Program-made: the position numbers and the translations under genes | Source of the DNA: Desertifilum tharense IPPAS B-1220 | GTDB taxonomy: Bacteria; Cyanobacteriota; Cyanobacteriia; Cyanobacteriales; Desertifilaceae | NCBI RefSeq assembly: GCF_001746915.1 | Contig: NZ_MJGC01000077.1 | Location: forward strand, 124,001 to 188,000 | DNA length: 64,000 nt | Reading direction: 5' to 3' | Notes under the pieces: model-generated | What the model saw: only the letters and a program-made list of their open reading frames with translations | Database searches by the model: none | What the model was told of the DNA's origin: nothing | In this document: in pieces, positions 24,613 through 34,120 of the stretch | Layout: each line of letters begins with the position of its first letter | Numbering within the stretch: the stretch's first letter is position 1

Positions 24613-27600
24613 TCAACCCTGGATGGGCAATCGGATCGAAAATTCAGTTCCCTGATTGACCTCAGATTGCACTTCAATGCTGCCACCATGTCTTTCCACT
24701 ACAATCTGGCGGGCGATCGCTAATCCTAATCCCGTCCCTTTACCGACCGCCTTAGTCGTAAATAAATGGTCAAATATTTTTTCTTTGACTTCTGCACTCA
24801 TACCTTTGCCATTATCAGCAATTGATATTTTGACGGATTGGCGATCTATGATTGATGTCGTGATTGTGATGCGATTAGAATTAGTTTGAATCTCTGCAAA
24901 ACTCTTCCCAATATTTATCTCTTCTAACGCATCAATAGCATTAGCAAGAACATTCATAAATACTTGATTTAATTGTCCAGGAAAACAATTCACTAAAGGT
25001 AAATTGCCATAGTTAGTAATGACTTCAATGGCTGGACGATGTTCGTTAGCTTTGAGGCGATGCTTGAGAATTAAAATTGTACTGTCAATGCCCTCATGTA
25101 TATTAAACTGGACTTTGTAATCTTTGTCAGCACGGGAAAATATCCGCAGGCTAGTGCTAATATTTTTCAATCTGTCGCACGCCATAACCATTGCATCGAT
25201 TGTTTTCGGTAAGTCTGCTAACAGATACTCTAAATCAACTTCTTCAGCATGGTCTTGAATTTGCTCGCCAGGTTTTTCAAGAGCTGCTTGATAGAGCTTG
25301 AGATGTTCAGTCAGGTCAGCTAAATTGGGTTTAGTTTGTTGCAGAGTAGCAGAGATAAAGCCCAATGGATTATTCATTTCATGGGCAATGCCAGCGACTA
25401 AATTACCCAACGCAGACATTTTTTCACTTTGAACTATATGCAATTGGGCATTTTGTAAATTAGTGAGTGCTTGTTCTAACTTTTGAGCATATTCCTGAGC
25501 AGACTCATAAAGTCGAGCATTTTCTAGAGAAATAGCAGCTTGAGCGCAAATTAAATTCAGTATTTCGACGCGATCGCTCGTGAATGCCCCCCTGATTAAA
25601 CTATTTTCCAGATATAAAATGCCCATCAACTTGCGCTGATGTAAAATTGGACTACACAAGATACTTTGAGGCTGTTGACGCACAATATACGGGTCATTGG
25701 CTAATATCGGATCTGCTGTGGCATCCATCAACACAACAGTTTGATGACTGTGCTTGACTTTGTAAATGAGTTTGTGGGGTATATTTTGACTCTCTTCAAC
25801 CCGAATGTTCTGCAACACAACGGGCTGTGTTTCCTGGGTAATTGAGCCTTTAATGAGCAAGTGACTGTCTCGCCACAACATTAATACACATTTATCAGCT
25901 CCAGCATTTTCAATAATAATTTTCAGTAACGATGAAAGCAGTTTTTCAAATTCAATTTCGCTTGAAATAGTGTGGAAAGCTTTGAGAACCGCTGTTAAAT
26001 CTAGAGTATCTGAGACACTGCTACTAGAAGTAGCTTCAGTAGTAGAGTTGGCAGTCACCAAGGGGATGATAGTTTCGTTAATAGAGAGAGTCGAACGAGT
26101 GGGCTGTAAGATGAGAGTCAGGAGTTGGGGATAGCATTTTTCTAACTCGATAATTTTGGCTTTTGCACCCCATTTTTCGTAACAATAGTAGGCTTCTTGT
26201 ATATAGCCTGCGGCAAATTTCTGTTTGCCCCATTCAAGACAAAATTTGCCTGCAAGTTCGCTTGCTAAAGCTTTTTCTTGAAGGTAGCCATTGATTTCAG
26301 CCCCAGTAATCGCGCTATCAAATAGTTCAATAGCTTCTGTTTTCTGTCCTGATAAAACGCTTAGAAGGGCATTCACGAGATCGTACTTATGAGCAAAGTT
26401 TTCAGGACAACTTGCGGCCCATAGACTCAGTTGTGCTTGGTTTGATTTAACTTTTTGGATGTAACTATTGTCTAAACCTAGAGCATGAACCCGGCAGTAT
26501 TCAGCTAGAGCAATCGATTGATAAAAATTGATAGCTGCAACCTGATATTTCCCAATAATTGTACCCACGAGTTCTTCAGCCCCTTGAGCCGATTTTAATG
26601 CCTCTTCATAGCGCCCGTAAAAACACAAAATCTTTGTTTTTAGGAGCAAATAGTGGCAAATTGCATAATCACTGTTGTTGTTCTTGCATACTTCAAGGTG
26701 CTGCTGCTCAGTCGGGAGATTTTCAGCACCACTAGCTGTAAGTTCGGCAAGCGCCATGTTTAATCCAGACAGCACATCTACAGGCAACTGATAGTTAAGT
26801 TTCTTGGCACAAAATTCTAAATATTCAGGAAGATTTTGCTGAATTTCTAATAGGCTTTCTCCTGCATAAAATGGATTGAGCAGCTTGTACATCAAAAGAT
26901 TACCAGAGAAAACCATCTCCCCAGACTGTAGTCCAGCCACTAATCCTCGGTCGAAAATAGGCACGGAGCAACGCAAGGGACGCACCCAGGAAAGCAGATT
27001 ATTCCCCAGCATATAGCAAGCTTTACATAGATTTTCTGCTTGCTTAAATCGTTTGGCTAAACTTTCTGCCAGGACTCCAAATTCATAACCAGATTGATAA
27101 TTTCTCTGATAAAATCCGAGATACATTCCGTAGGCTGAAAATCCGTTTCCTGATTCAGCTACTACACCAAAATTGAGAGATACTGAAACCATCGATAAGG
27201 CGACGATAAAGTATAGCTCTCCCTTTTGAAGAACATAAACGGGTACGATTAAATTATTTAAGATTTTGATAATCAGGCGTTTTTCTGGATCGGTGGCCTC
27301 TGGTTCATCAACTAGCTGCTCTATTGGGCGATTGCCTAATTTCAATTCAATCTCACGTTGGTAAGATTCAAGTTTCTCTGGTAAGTCTATTTCTGATAAA
27401 TCAAAATTCAAGCAAGACAAGGCTTTTTGTCCATACTCAAGGGCTTGGAGATACTGACCTTGCAATGTGAACATCAAAATTGCAAGGTTAAACGCTTCAG
27501 CCCTTTCAACCTGTTGTCTGGCAAAGCTAGAAATTGTTTCAATTATGACGAGAGAAGATTGAAAATCTCCAGACAAATATTTGACTTCTGCGAGATTAAA

Positions 27601-30003
27601 ATAAACATCTAAGGTCTTCTCATAACATTGCTGCCAACTATCGTCAGGTAACAAGCTTTTAGCGACTGTAAAATAGTTAACAGCAACTCCATAGGCAGTA
27701 GATTCTTTGGCCCTTCTCCCGGCAATCAAGTTTAGTTGTAACAGTTCTGAACGTTCTTCTTGGCTTTGATGCAGTACAAAGCCCTCATTTAAGTGATTGA
27801 CGATCGCAAAAATTTTGCTCCCTTGTTCTTCTGGCGAAACATTAGCCAACAGAAGTTTACCAATTTGGTAGTGGGTTGCTTGTCTCAAAGTCTCAGGAAT
27901 CAGAGAGTAAGCAGCTTGCTGCACTCGGTCATGAAGAAACAGATAACTAACAGTAATATTATCAACCGCCTCTACATCATGTCCCTTTCCTTGGAAAAAC
28001 TTGTAGGTGGAGTTTTCGGGAATCACTAACCCGTCTTGCAGCGATCGCCATAAGTCTGCTGCTACACTCTCTGGAGTAGCTTCACAGACTACTGCCAATG
28101 TTTCTAAATCAAATCGATTGCCAATGCAAGCTGCTAGCTTTAATACTTGCTGTGTTGCTTCTGGTAGCCTCTGCAATCGTCGGATCGTAAATTCCACAAC
28201 ATCATCCGTCAGCGCTAACTGTCTCACCTGGGTTAAATCGCACTGCCAATAGCCGGAGGAAGGATTGAAAATAATACATTCTTCCTCGTACAGTCCGTAC
28301 AAAAACTGAATGGTGAAAAATGGATTTCCCTGAGTTTTTTGATAGATTAAGTGCGAAAGTGGCGCAGCGATATTATTGGAACATTGCAATGTATCGGCAA
28401 TTAAACAGGTAATATCTGATTCATTCAAAGCAGCTAACATGATGGTATTGAGATTGACACCTTGTTGTCTAATCTCATTTAGGGTTAGCATCAGCGGATG
28501 GGCTGGAAAAACTTCATTATCCCGATAAGCTCCGAGGACGAGGAGATAGCCTGTTTCTGACTCGCTCATCAACAATTTCAAAAGATTCAAAGAAGCAGAA
28601 TCAGCCCATTGTAAATCATCGAGAAAGATTGCTAAGGGATGTTCTTTTTTCGTAAATATCTGAATAAATTTGCCAAACAACAGATTAAATCGATTCTGAG
28701 ACGCACTACCCACTAGCTCAATTACCGGGGGTTGAGAACCAATGATGTATTCTAGTTCGGGAATGACTTCAATCAGAACTTGTCCGTTTTCACCAACAGT
28801 AGCCAGGATTTCCTCCTTCCAGCGAGCGAGTTCTATATCCGATGCGCTGAGAATTTGTCCCATCAAGCTGCGAAAAGCTTGGACAAAGGCTGAAAACGGA
28901 ATATTGCGATTGAACTGATCGTACTTCCCTTTGATGAAATAGCCGTTCTGTCGGGTGATAGGTTTGTGGACTTCATTCACTACCGCAGTTTTGCCAATCC
29001 CAGAAAAACCAGCCACCAGCAACAGTTCAGAAGCACCGTTGGCAACTCGTCCAAATGCCTCCAGCAGCGTTTCGACTTCCTGTTCTCGTCCATAGAGCTT
29101 TTCGGAAATGAGAAAGCGATCGGACACATCACGTTGTCCTAACTCAAACCTGGTGGATTTGTCACCAGATTGCCCTGTTTGCTGGCATTGCATCAGGTCA
29201 TACTTCAGTCCTAATGCACTCTGGTAACGGTTTTCTGCATTCTTTGCCATCAGCTTACAGATGATTTCGCCCAACATCAACGGCAACTCAGGGTTGACAT
29301 CGCAGGCTGAGGGCGGCTGTTTAGCTAGATGACAGTGTACTAACTCCATTGGATCGTGAGACTGAAACGGCAATTGCCCGGTCAGCAGTTCAAAAAACGT
29401 CACACCTAACGAATAGAAATCACTGCGATAGTCAATACCCCGGTTCATCCGTCCAGTCTGCTCCGGCGACAGGTAACTCAGCGTTCCTTCTAGCACATTG
29501 GGACTCTGAATCTCCTGGGTTTCTCTGGGTAACAGCGAGGCGATCGAGAAGTCAATCAGCTTTACCTGTTGCGTTTCAGGGTGAATCAGAATGTTGGCAG
29601 GTTTGAGGTCTTTGTGAATTACCCGACACTGGTGTAACTGGTGCAGAATGTCTGCTAGTTGCAGGGCGATCGCAAAGAATTGTTCTACAGGCAGCGATCG
29701 CCCCTGGGTCAGTTGTTGTAGGGAGATGCCGCCAAAGTCTTCCATCACCAGGGCATAGCCATTGCAATACGGCTCCAGGCTCCAGGGTTGGACAATGCCC
29801 GGAATATTCAGATTTTGGGTAATGGTATACTGGTTGCGAAACTGCACCAGTTCATTGAAGCTGGGCTGTTCATGTTTCAGTAGCTTGATGATCGCCGGAG
29901 TCCGATCCGTCTGACAGACTGCTCGATACACCAGCGTGCGAGAACCCGCGTAGATTTGCTCAGTGATGTCATAGTTAGCCAGACGAATGGATGGGGCACT
30001 CAT
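24613..30003 (-). CDS. Ser/Thr kinase - AAA ATPase - GAF - histidine kinase hybrid (Hstk type)
   Basis: A 1796-residue signalling protein. The N-terminal protein kinase (about 8-275) has VIHKDLKPANILIHP as catalytic loop and LIDFSIAS as the metal motif. An AAA/NACHT-like ATPase (about 300-600) has GFSGIGKTAVVNEV as P-loop and LAIFLDDLQWAD as Walker B. A long helical repeat region follows, then a GAF domain (about 1360-1520). A coiled coil leads into HisKA with GIAHEMNNPLGFISA and HATPase with ADNGKGM and GTGLGLAIARQIV at the C-terminus. The fusion resembles the dual-specificity kinases of Nostoc. It has no membrane helix, receiver domain or periplasmic part, so its signal is presumably cytoplasmic. 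No cognate response regulator is adjacent. Confidence 0.92.
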   Translation of the reverse strand: MSAPSIRLANYDITEQIYAGSRTLVYRAVCQTDRTPAIIKLLKHEQPSFNELVQFRNQYTITQNLNIPGIVQPWSLEPYCNGYALVMEDFGGISLQQLTQGRSLPVEQFFAIALQLADILHQLHQCRVIHKDLKPANILIHPETQQVKLIDFSIASLLPRETQEIQSPNVLEGTLSYLSPEQTGRMNRGIDYRSDFYSLGVTFFELLTGQLPFQSHDPMELVHCHLAKQPPSACDVNPELPLMLGEIICKLMAKNAENRYQSALGLKYDLMQCQQTGQSGDKSTRFELGQRDVSDRFLISEKLYGREQEVETLLEAFGRVANGASELLLVAGFSGIGKTAVVNEVHKPITRQNGYFIKGKYDQFNRNIPFSAFVQAFRSLMGQILSASDIELARWKEEILATVGENGQVLIEVIPELEYIIGSQPPVIELVGSASQNRFNLLFGKFIQIFTKKEHPLAIFLDDLQWADSASLNLLKLLMSESETGYLLVLGAYRDNEVFPAHPLMLTLNEIRQQGVNLNTIMLAALNESDITCLIADTLQCSNNIAAPLSHLIYQKTQGNPFFTIQFLYGLYEEECIIFNPSSGYWQCDLTQVRQLALTDDVVEFTIRRLQRLPEATQQVLKLAACIGNRFDLETLAVVCEATPESVAADLWRSLQDGLVIPENSTYKFFQGKGHDVEAVDNITVSYLFLHDRVQQAAYSLIPETLRQATHYQIGKLLLANVSPEEQGSKIFAIVNHLNEGFVLHQSQEERSELLQLNLIAGRRAKESTAYGVAVNYFTVAKSLLPDDSWQQCYEKTLDVYFNLAEVKYLSGDFQSSLVIIETISSFARQQVERAEAFNLAILMFTLQGQYLQALEYGQKALSCLNFDLSEIDLPEKLESYQREIELKLGNRPIEQLVDEPEATDPEKRLIIKILNNLIVPVYVLQKGELYFIVALSMVSVSLNFGVVAESGNGFSAYGMYLGFYQRNYQSGYEFGVLAESLAKRFKQAENLCKACYMLGNNLLSWVRPLRCSVPIFDRGLVAGLQSGEMVFSGNLLMYKLLNPFYAGESLLEIQQNLPEYLEFCAKKLNYQLPVDVLSGLNMALAELTASGAENLPTEQQHLEVCKNNNSDYAICHYLLLKTKILCFYGRYEEALKSAQGAEELVGTIIGKYQVAAINFYQSIALAEYCRVHALGLDNSYIQKVKSNQAQLSLWAASCPENFAHKYDLVNALLSVLSGQKTEAIELFDSAITGAEINGYLQEKALASELAGKFCLEWGKQKFAAGYIQEAYYCYEKWGAKAKIIELEKCYPQLLTLILQPTRSTLSINETIIPLVTANSTTEATSSSSVSDTLDLTAVLKAFHTISSEIEFEKLLSSLLKIIIENAGADKCVLMLWRDSHLLIKGSITQETQPVVLQNIRVEESQNIPHKLIYKVKHSHQTVVLMDATADPILANDPYIVRQQPQSILCSPILHQRKLMGILYLENSLIRGAFTSDRVEILNLICAQAAISLENARLYESAQEYAQKLEQALTNLQNAQLHIVQSEKMSALGNLVAGIAHEMNNPLGFISATLQQTKPNLADLTEHLKLYQAALEKPGEQIQDHAEEVDLEYLLADLPKTIDAMVMACDRLKNISTSLRIFSRADKDYKVQFNIHEGIDSTILILKHRLKANEHRPAIEVITNYGNLPLVNCFPGQLNQVFMNVLANAIDALEEINIGKSFAEIQTNSNRITITTSIIDRQSVKISIADNGKGMSAEVKEKIFDHLFTTKAVGKGTGLGLAIARQIVVERHGGSIEVQSEVNQGTEFSIRLPIQG

Positions 30004-30087
30004 AGGAAGTGAGATAGTTTGGGGGTCAAACTTAGTATTCCCTGGTTCGGAGAGTCATTTAACAGCGGACAGACGACACTAACTGTG

Positions 30088-32364
30088 TTAGCGCATTGAA
30101 CCGTAGTAAATGCCTCGGCCATTGGTGCCGATAAAGACTAGGCCGTATTCTTGCCAACTGGCTTCTAGAGTGTTGGGAATGCGACCGATGGGGCGATCGC
30201 GATCGCCTATGCGCGTCCAGGTTTGTCCCTTATCCAAAGATCGGAAAATCCCATCTCCCTGACCTGTCACCCGACCGTAGATATACAATGCAGGCGTGTT
30301 GCTACCAGGTCGAGGTTTGCCAAAACTGACTAAATGCGCCCGTTCCACCGTCTCAATTTTACGGAATGATTCGCCGCCATTGGTCGAGCGATGCAGGCCG
30401 CGATCGTCTAACCCCAGCCAAACTTCCCCCTTTTCTCCGGGTATCGTTTCCAGGACGTGCCACAGATTTCGCCCATTAATCTCCGAGGCGGGAGAAAACG
30501 TTGCGCCGCCATCGGTACTGCGAAACACCGTATTGTTGTAGTAATAATAGAACGTCTGACCGTCTGTACCATCTGCGGCTAGCGACTGAAGCCAATTCCA
30601 CGGCCCTCCTGGCCCATCGGGTAAGCCTTTCACCGTTGTCCAAGTTCTGCCGCTATCCGCTGTCCGAATAGGCGGTTTCCCGCTGGTTGTCACGACAAAC
30701 AGATTAGGATTGGTTGCAGACATGGCAACTCTTAAAGGCATGGTTTCCGGGGGAAAAGTGGCGAACTTTTGCCAGCTTTTACCACTATCGCGACTAGTCG
30801 CCCCAGAATATTCATTGTTCCACTGGTTGCCACCCACCCGCACTAAGTTTGAGGGTTGGTTGTAGGCGTAGGCGAGTCCGTAAGTTCCTTGAAATTCGGG
30901 GCCGCTTTTGCCAAACTTGTGACTGGGAAATTGTTCTAAACCGCGATCGTGGACAAACCCGTCCACATCTGCAACGCCGCTAACCAGTAAGGGGCCTCGC
31001 GGGGGAGAGATCATTGAAAAGACGACGACTTCTTCATGACCTTGAACGTAGTTTGTCCAGTTTACCGTGGCTGCATTAATATCATCGGTACGCCAAGTTC
31101 CGTACCAGTCGGTTAGCCAAACGCGCCCTGGAACTTGCGGATCGAAGGCTAACCCGGCTACCCAGGGATGTTTTAGCATAATGCCATCCCACCAGGACAC
31201 GGTGTTATTCAGGTTGCGCTTAATTTCTTTCCAGGTTTTCCCGCCGTCGGTGGTTTGAAAGGTGCGGTTATAGGGTTGTTCGCCAATGCTGGCTAGGACG
31301 TTTTGTGGGCGGTTGGGGTTGACGCTGAGGCCGTTAAAGGGGGCGTCGTCGGTTTTGGGGGTAATATCTTCCCAGGTGCCGTTGGCGTATTTGCTGACTT
31401 TGGGCGATCGCGTGCTGGTAATGTAGAGGGTGCGATCGCTAGCAACTCCCATTTGATTGACGGTTTTTGGACTATTTTCGAGTTTGCGCCAATTTTCGCC
31501 AAAGTCGGTGGACTGATAAACCCCATCACCATAAGCATTGGCATAGACGACGCCTGCTTGTACCGGATCGAAAACGATACAGAGAATGCCAATATTTCGT
31601 TCGGGTTTCCCTGGAAAGTCTTTAATTTGTCGCCAAGACTGACCTGCATTTTGGGATTTCCACAAGCCGTCGCGCCGGGAACCGAATAAGATAATCTGGG
31701 AGTTAGTGGGGCTAACGGCTAGGCGTTCTCCTGCCCAGCGTTTATTGTCATTTCCCCCCATTGGTAAGTCTAGATCGAGTTTTGTCCAAGTCTCGCCGCG
31801 ATCGCTCGATTTAAATAAGCTTCCCGGTTCTTCTCGCCACAGGTGATCGCCTGCTGCAATATACACCAGATTGGGGTTATTTGGGTCTAGGGCGATCGCT
31901 TCTCCGCCATAGTAGTGTTTTTCATCTAAATTAAAGTGATCGGTGAGGGGTATCCAGGTTTCGTTACGCGGGTTCCAGCGATAATAGCCGCCCACGTCGG
32001 TTTTAATGTAAACCAGGTCTTTTTGGGTGGGGTGGGGATATACGCCTGTCACGTATCCCCCTCCACCAATAGCGACATTTGCCCGTCCTAAGAGGATATT
32101 GGGGCGAAAATTGCTCGCTAGGGTAATTTCGGGAGAATCTAAAAGTGAGTGCAAATTCGGCACAGAATAGCCAAGTCTGCTGAAGGCGATCGCGCTGAAC
32201 GCTAACACCAAGCTAAAGTAAAGGGTTTTACCCAAGCGCTGAGATAGCCAGGAACTGGATTTAGGAAAGCAGCGAGTTATAATTTTTGCACCGAATATTC
32301 CCACCGCTAGGATAATTAGGCTTCCGACAACTCGGAGGGCGATCGCAAATAACTCGACAGGCAT
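30088..32364 (-). CDS. GH74-like BNR/propeller protein, membrane-anchored
   Basis: A 758-residue protein with two hydrophobic N-terminal segments (about 5-30 and 48-68), then a large BNR-repeat propeller (about 90-755). Features of GH74 xyloglucanases are visible: NVAIGGGGYVTGVYPHPTQKD and VYIKTDVGGYYRWN, the TDVGG Asp corresponding to one catalytic position, and SGVADVDGFVHD, similar to the second GH74 motif. Repeats such as STDGGATFSPAS and SLDKGQTWTRIG are Asp-box elements. Reaction inference: cleavage or binding of beta-glucan. Other BNR proteins (sialidase, PSII assembly factor Ycf48-like) share the fold, so enzymatic activity is uncertain. It lies near a GT2 gene. Confidence 0.75.
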   Translation of the reverse strand: MPVELFAIALRVVGSLIILAVGIFGAKIITRCFPKSSSWLSQRLGKTLYFSLVLAFSAIAFSRLGYSVPNLHSLLDSPEITLASNFRPNILLGRANVAIGGGGYVTGVYPHPTQKDLVYIKTDVGGYYRWNPRNETWIPLTDHFNLDEKHYYGGEAIALDPNNPNLVYIAAGDHLWREEPGSLFKSSDRGETWTKLDLDLPMGGNDNKRWAGERLAVSPTNSQIILFGSRRDGLWKSQNAGQSWRQIKDFPGKPERNIGILCIVFDPVQAGVVYANAYGDGVYQSTDFGENWRKLENSPKTVNQMGVASDRTLYITSTRSPKVSKYANGTWEDITPKTDDAPFNGLSVNPNRPQNVLASIGEQPYNRTFQTTDGGKTWKEIKRNLNNTVSWWDGIMLKHPWVAGLAFDPQVPGRVWLTDWYGTWRTDDINAATVNWTNYVQGHEEVVVFSMISPPRGPLLVSGVADVDGFVHDRGLEQFPSHKFGKSGPEFQGTYGLAYAYNQPSNLVRVGGNQWNNEYSGATSRDSGKSWQKFATFPPETMPLRVAMSATNPNLFVVTTSGKPPIRTADSGRTWTTVKGLPDGPGGPWNWLQSLAADGTDGQTFYYYYNNTVFRSTDGGATFSPASEINGRNLWHVLETIPGEKGEVWLGLDDRGLHRSTNGGESFRKIETVERAHLVSFGKPRPGSNTPALYIYGRVTGQGDGIFRSLDKGQTWTRIGDRDRPIGRIPNTLEASWQEYGLVFIGTNGRGIYYGSMR

Positions 32365-32509
32365 AAGGGTTCATCCAGCACAATGACTAACTATAAGTAG
32401 GGGCGTTTTCCCGGTTCTCCTGCTACAGCAACACCAGAGACACCGCTAAACGCTTGCTCAAAAACTTAAAGCTTATACTTGTCATAGGATGCGCCGCGTT
32501 TATTCTAAT

Positions 32510-32626
32510 CAGATCTTGCACCGGTGCCAGAAACCGGGTTTCTTGCCAATTGCTCAAGCTGAAACCCTTAATTTTTTGTCGAGAAACCCGGTTTCTCAGG
32601 TCTTACTCAGGATGGTGCAAGATCTG
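32510..32626. repeat. 117-bp palindromic repeat element
   Basis: Outer arms CAGATCTTGCACC (32510-32522) and GGTGCAAGATCTG (32614-32626) are a perfect 13-bp inverted repeat. Inside lie two short palindromes, AGAAACCGGGTTTCT (32529-32543) and GAGAAACCCGGTTTCTC (32581-32597). The nested palindromes and lack of any coding content suggest a small non-autonomous or REP-like element. It lies just downstream of the GT2 gene. Confidence 0.75.
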
Positions 32627-32643
32627 AGTTCTACAGACTCATC

Positions 32644-33669
32644 TTAAGCTCGCTCTTGCAAGATCCGGCGTTTCTGGATAGATCCTACCAGATCGATCGC
32701 CAAGTTTTGCAGGGTATGATACAGCGACTTGGGCAGCAGCCAGAGTAAGTAGGAGGCGGATACGGTTAAAAAGGTACGGGGTAACTCTTCAAGGGCGATC
32801 GCGCTATAGGTTGATAGGGCGCGATGAGAGAATTTGACGGCGGTTGCACCATCTCCTAAAGTAACAGCCCTACGCGCTAAGTGTCTGAGTTGGTAAGCCA
32901 TTGCTGGCTTTTCCCACTGCGCCATCTGTTCGGCTGCATAGGATCGGACTTTTTCGATCAGGGTTTCCCAGGAGTGCAGTTTTTTTACCAATTGTGCCGA
33001 ACAGCCTTGAGGGTTCACCCGATATAGAGTTAAGGCTTCTGCTAATCCCTCAATCTGCCAATCGGTTTGAATCGCCATCCGCAACCAGCATTCTACATCT
33101 TCTGAGGGGTGGAGTTGGCGATCGTCATCAAAATAAAAGTCTTCGGGAGTGCCATAAAGATTATCTTGAAATCGGATTGCTTCAAACACCTCTTTCCGAA
33201 TTACCGCTACCGAACCATTACCAATGGGGGTACGACACAAAAGATCGAGGGGTGTCACATCTTTAAGCTTAGACATCTGATAAATGCCTAATGGGTTGCC
33301 CTCTTGGTCAATAAAAGCAGAACGACTAAAACTGACTCCCACTTCTGGAGAGGTATTGAGATGTTCAACATGCTTGGCTAGTTTATCGGGAAGCCACAAA
33401 TCGTCAGCATCTAATAAGGCGATATATTCTCCAGTTGCTTGGCGAATTCCGGTATTGCGAGCAGCCGCAACTCCCCGATTTTCTTGACGAACGATTGCAA
33501 TTCTAGGGTCGCTAAATTGTTGGCAAATCTCTACACTCCGATCGGGAGAACCATCATCAACAATAATTAGCTCAAAGTTTTTATAACTCTGATCGAGAAC
33601 AGACTGTACCGTAGACGCGATATAATCTTCAGCCTTGTAGACTGGAATAATGACGGATACTTTTTGCAT
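32644..33669 (-). CDS. Family 2 glycosyltransferase
   Basis: A 341-residue GT-A glycosyltransferase. The N-terminus starts with VSVIIPVYKAEDYIASTVQSVLDQ, then FELIIVDDGSPDRSVEICQQF and GVAAARNTGIRQATGEYIALLDADDLW, with the metal-binding DADD motif. DVECWLRMAI supplies the catalytic-base region. The last 80 residues are helical and carry a basic/hydrophobic stretch that may associate with the membrane. No acceptor can be named. The neighbouring GH74-like propeller gene is on the same strand, separated by a palindromic element. Confidence 0.9.
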   Translation of the reverse strand: MQKVSVIIPVYKAEDYIASTVQSVLDQSYKNFELIIVDDGSPDRSVEICQQFSDPRIAIVRQENRGVAAARNTGIRQATGEYIALLDADDLWLPDKLAKHVEHLNTSPEVGVSFSRSAFIDQEGNPLGIYQMSKLKDVTPLDLLCRTPIGNGSVAVIRKEVFEAIRFQDNLYGTPEDFYFDDDRQLHPSEDVECWLRMAIQTDWQIEGLAEALTLYRVNPQGCSAQLVKKLHSWETLIEKVRSYAAEQMAQWEKPAMAYQLRHLARRAVTLGDGATAVKFSHRALSTYSAIALEELPRTFLTVSASYLLWLLPKSLYHTLQNLAIDLVGSIQKRRILQERA

Positions 33670-34120
33670 CCTTTTAGTCTCCCTGATTTATACTTAAGAA
33701 CGCGTCAGTTTTTAGCTCCAAACAACTCAACAGGAGACTTGATTACAATGACTTCAACACAAGCAGAGAAGCATTAACCCAAAGGTCATGATGCTGCCAA
33801 AGCGAATAGACTGAAATTCTGGCGATCGCTAAAACTACACTGACGTTAAACCTTGCCCGTAATTGTACAGTAATTTCTTCATGAATGAAGGTCAATTGAT
33901 GAAGATTTGCTGACATTAATTGACAAATCTATCTAAGGTTGTTAATCTAATCTTGAGTAGCGAATTCTTCAATAAAAAACCTACTGCTTTAGACTGAGAT
34001 TTAAAAAAATATACGGTTCGCAAACAAGCGTTTTCAACTTTTCAGTTGAGTGCGATCGCTTTACCCTTTCACCGCTCACAAATCAATGGGATAAACTCAC
34101 CTCATTGAGTGCGATCGCGT
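33670..34120. other. Intergenic region between GT2 and P450 genes
   Basis: No intact gene is found. It contains an inverted repeat GTCAATT/AATTGAC (33891-33925), a palindrome CTTCAT/ATGAAG (33877-33890), and two copies of GAGTGCGATCGC (about 34048 and 34106). A tiny reading frame with a good ribosome binding site (AGGAG, ATG at 33748) encodes MTSTQAEKH, meets TAA, and continues in frame with PKGHDAAKANRLKFW to a stop at 33840; it may be a decayed small gene. Sequence here is AT-rich. Confidence 0.5.
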
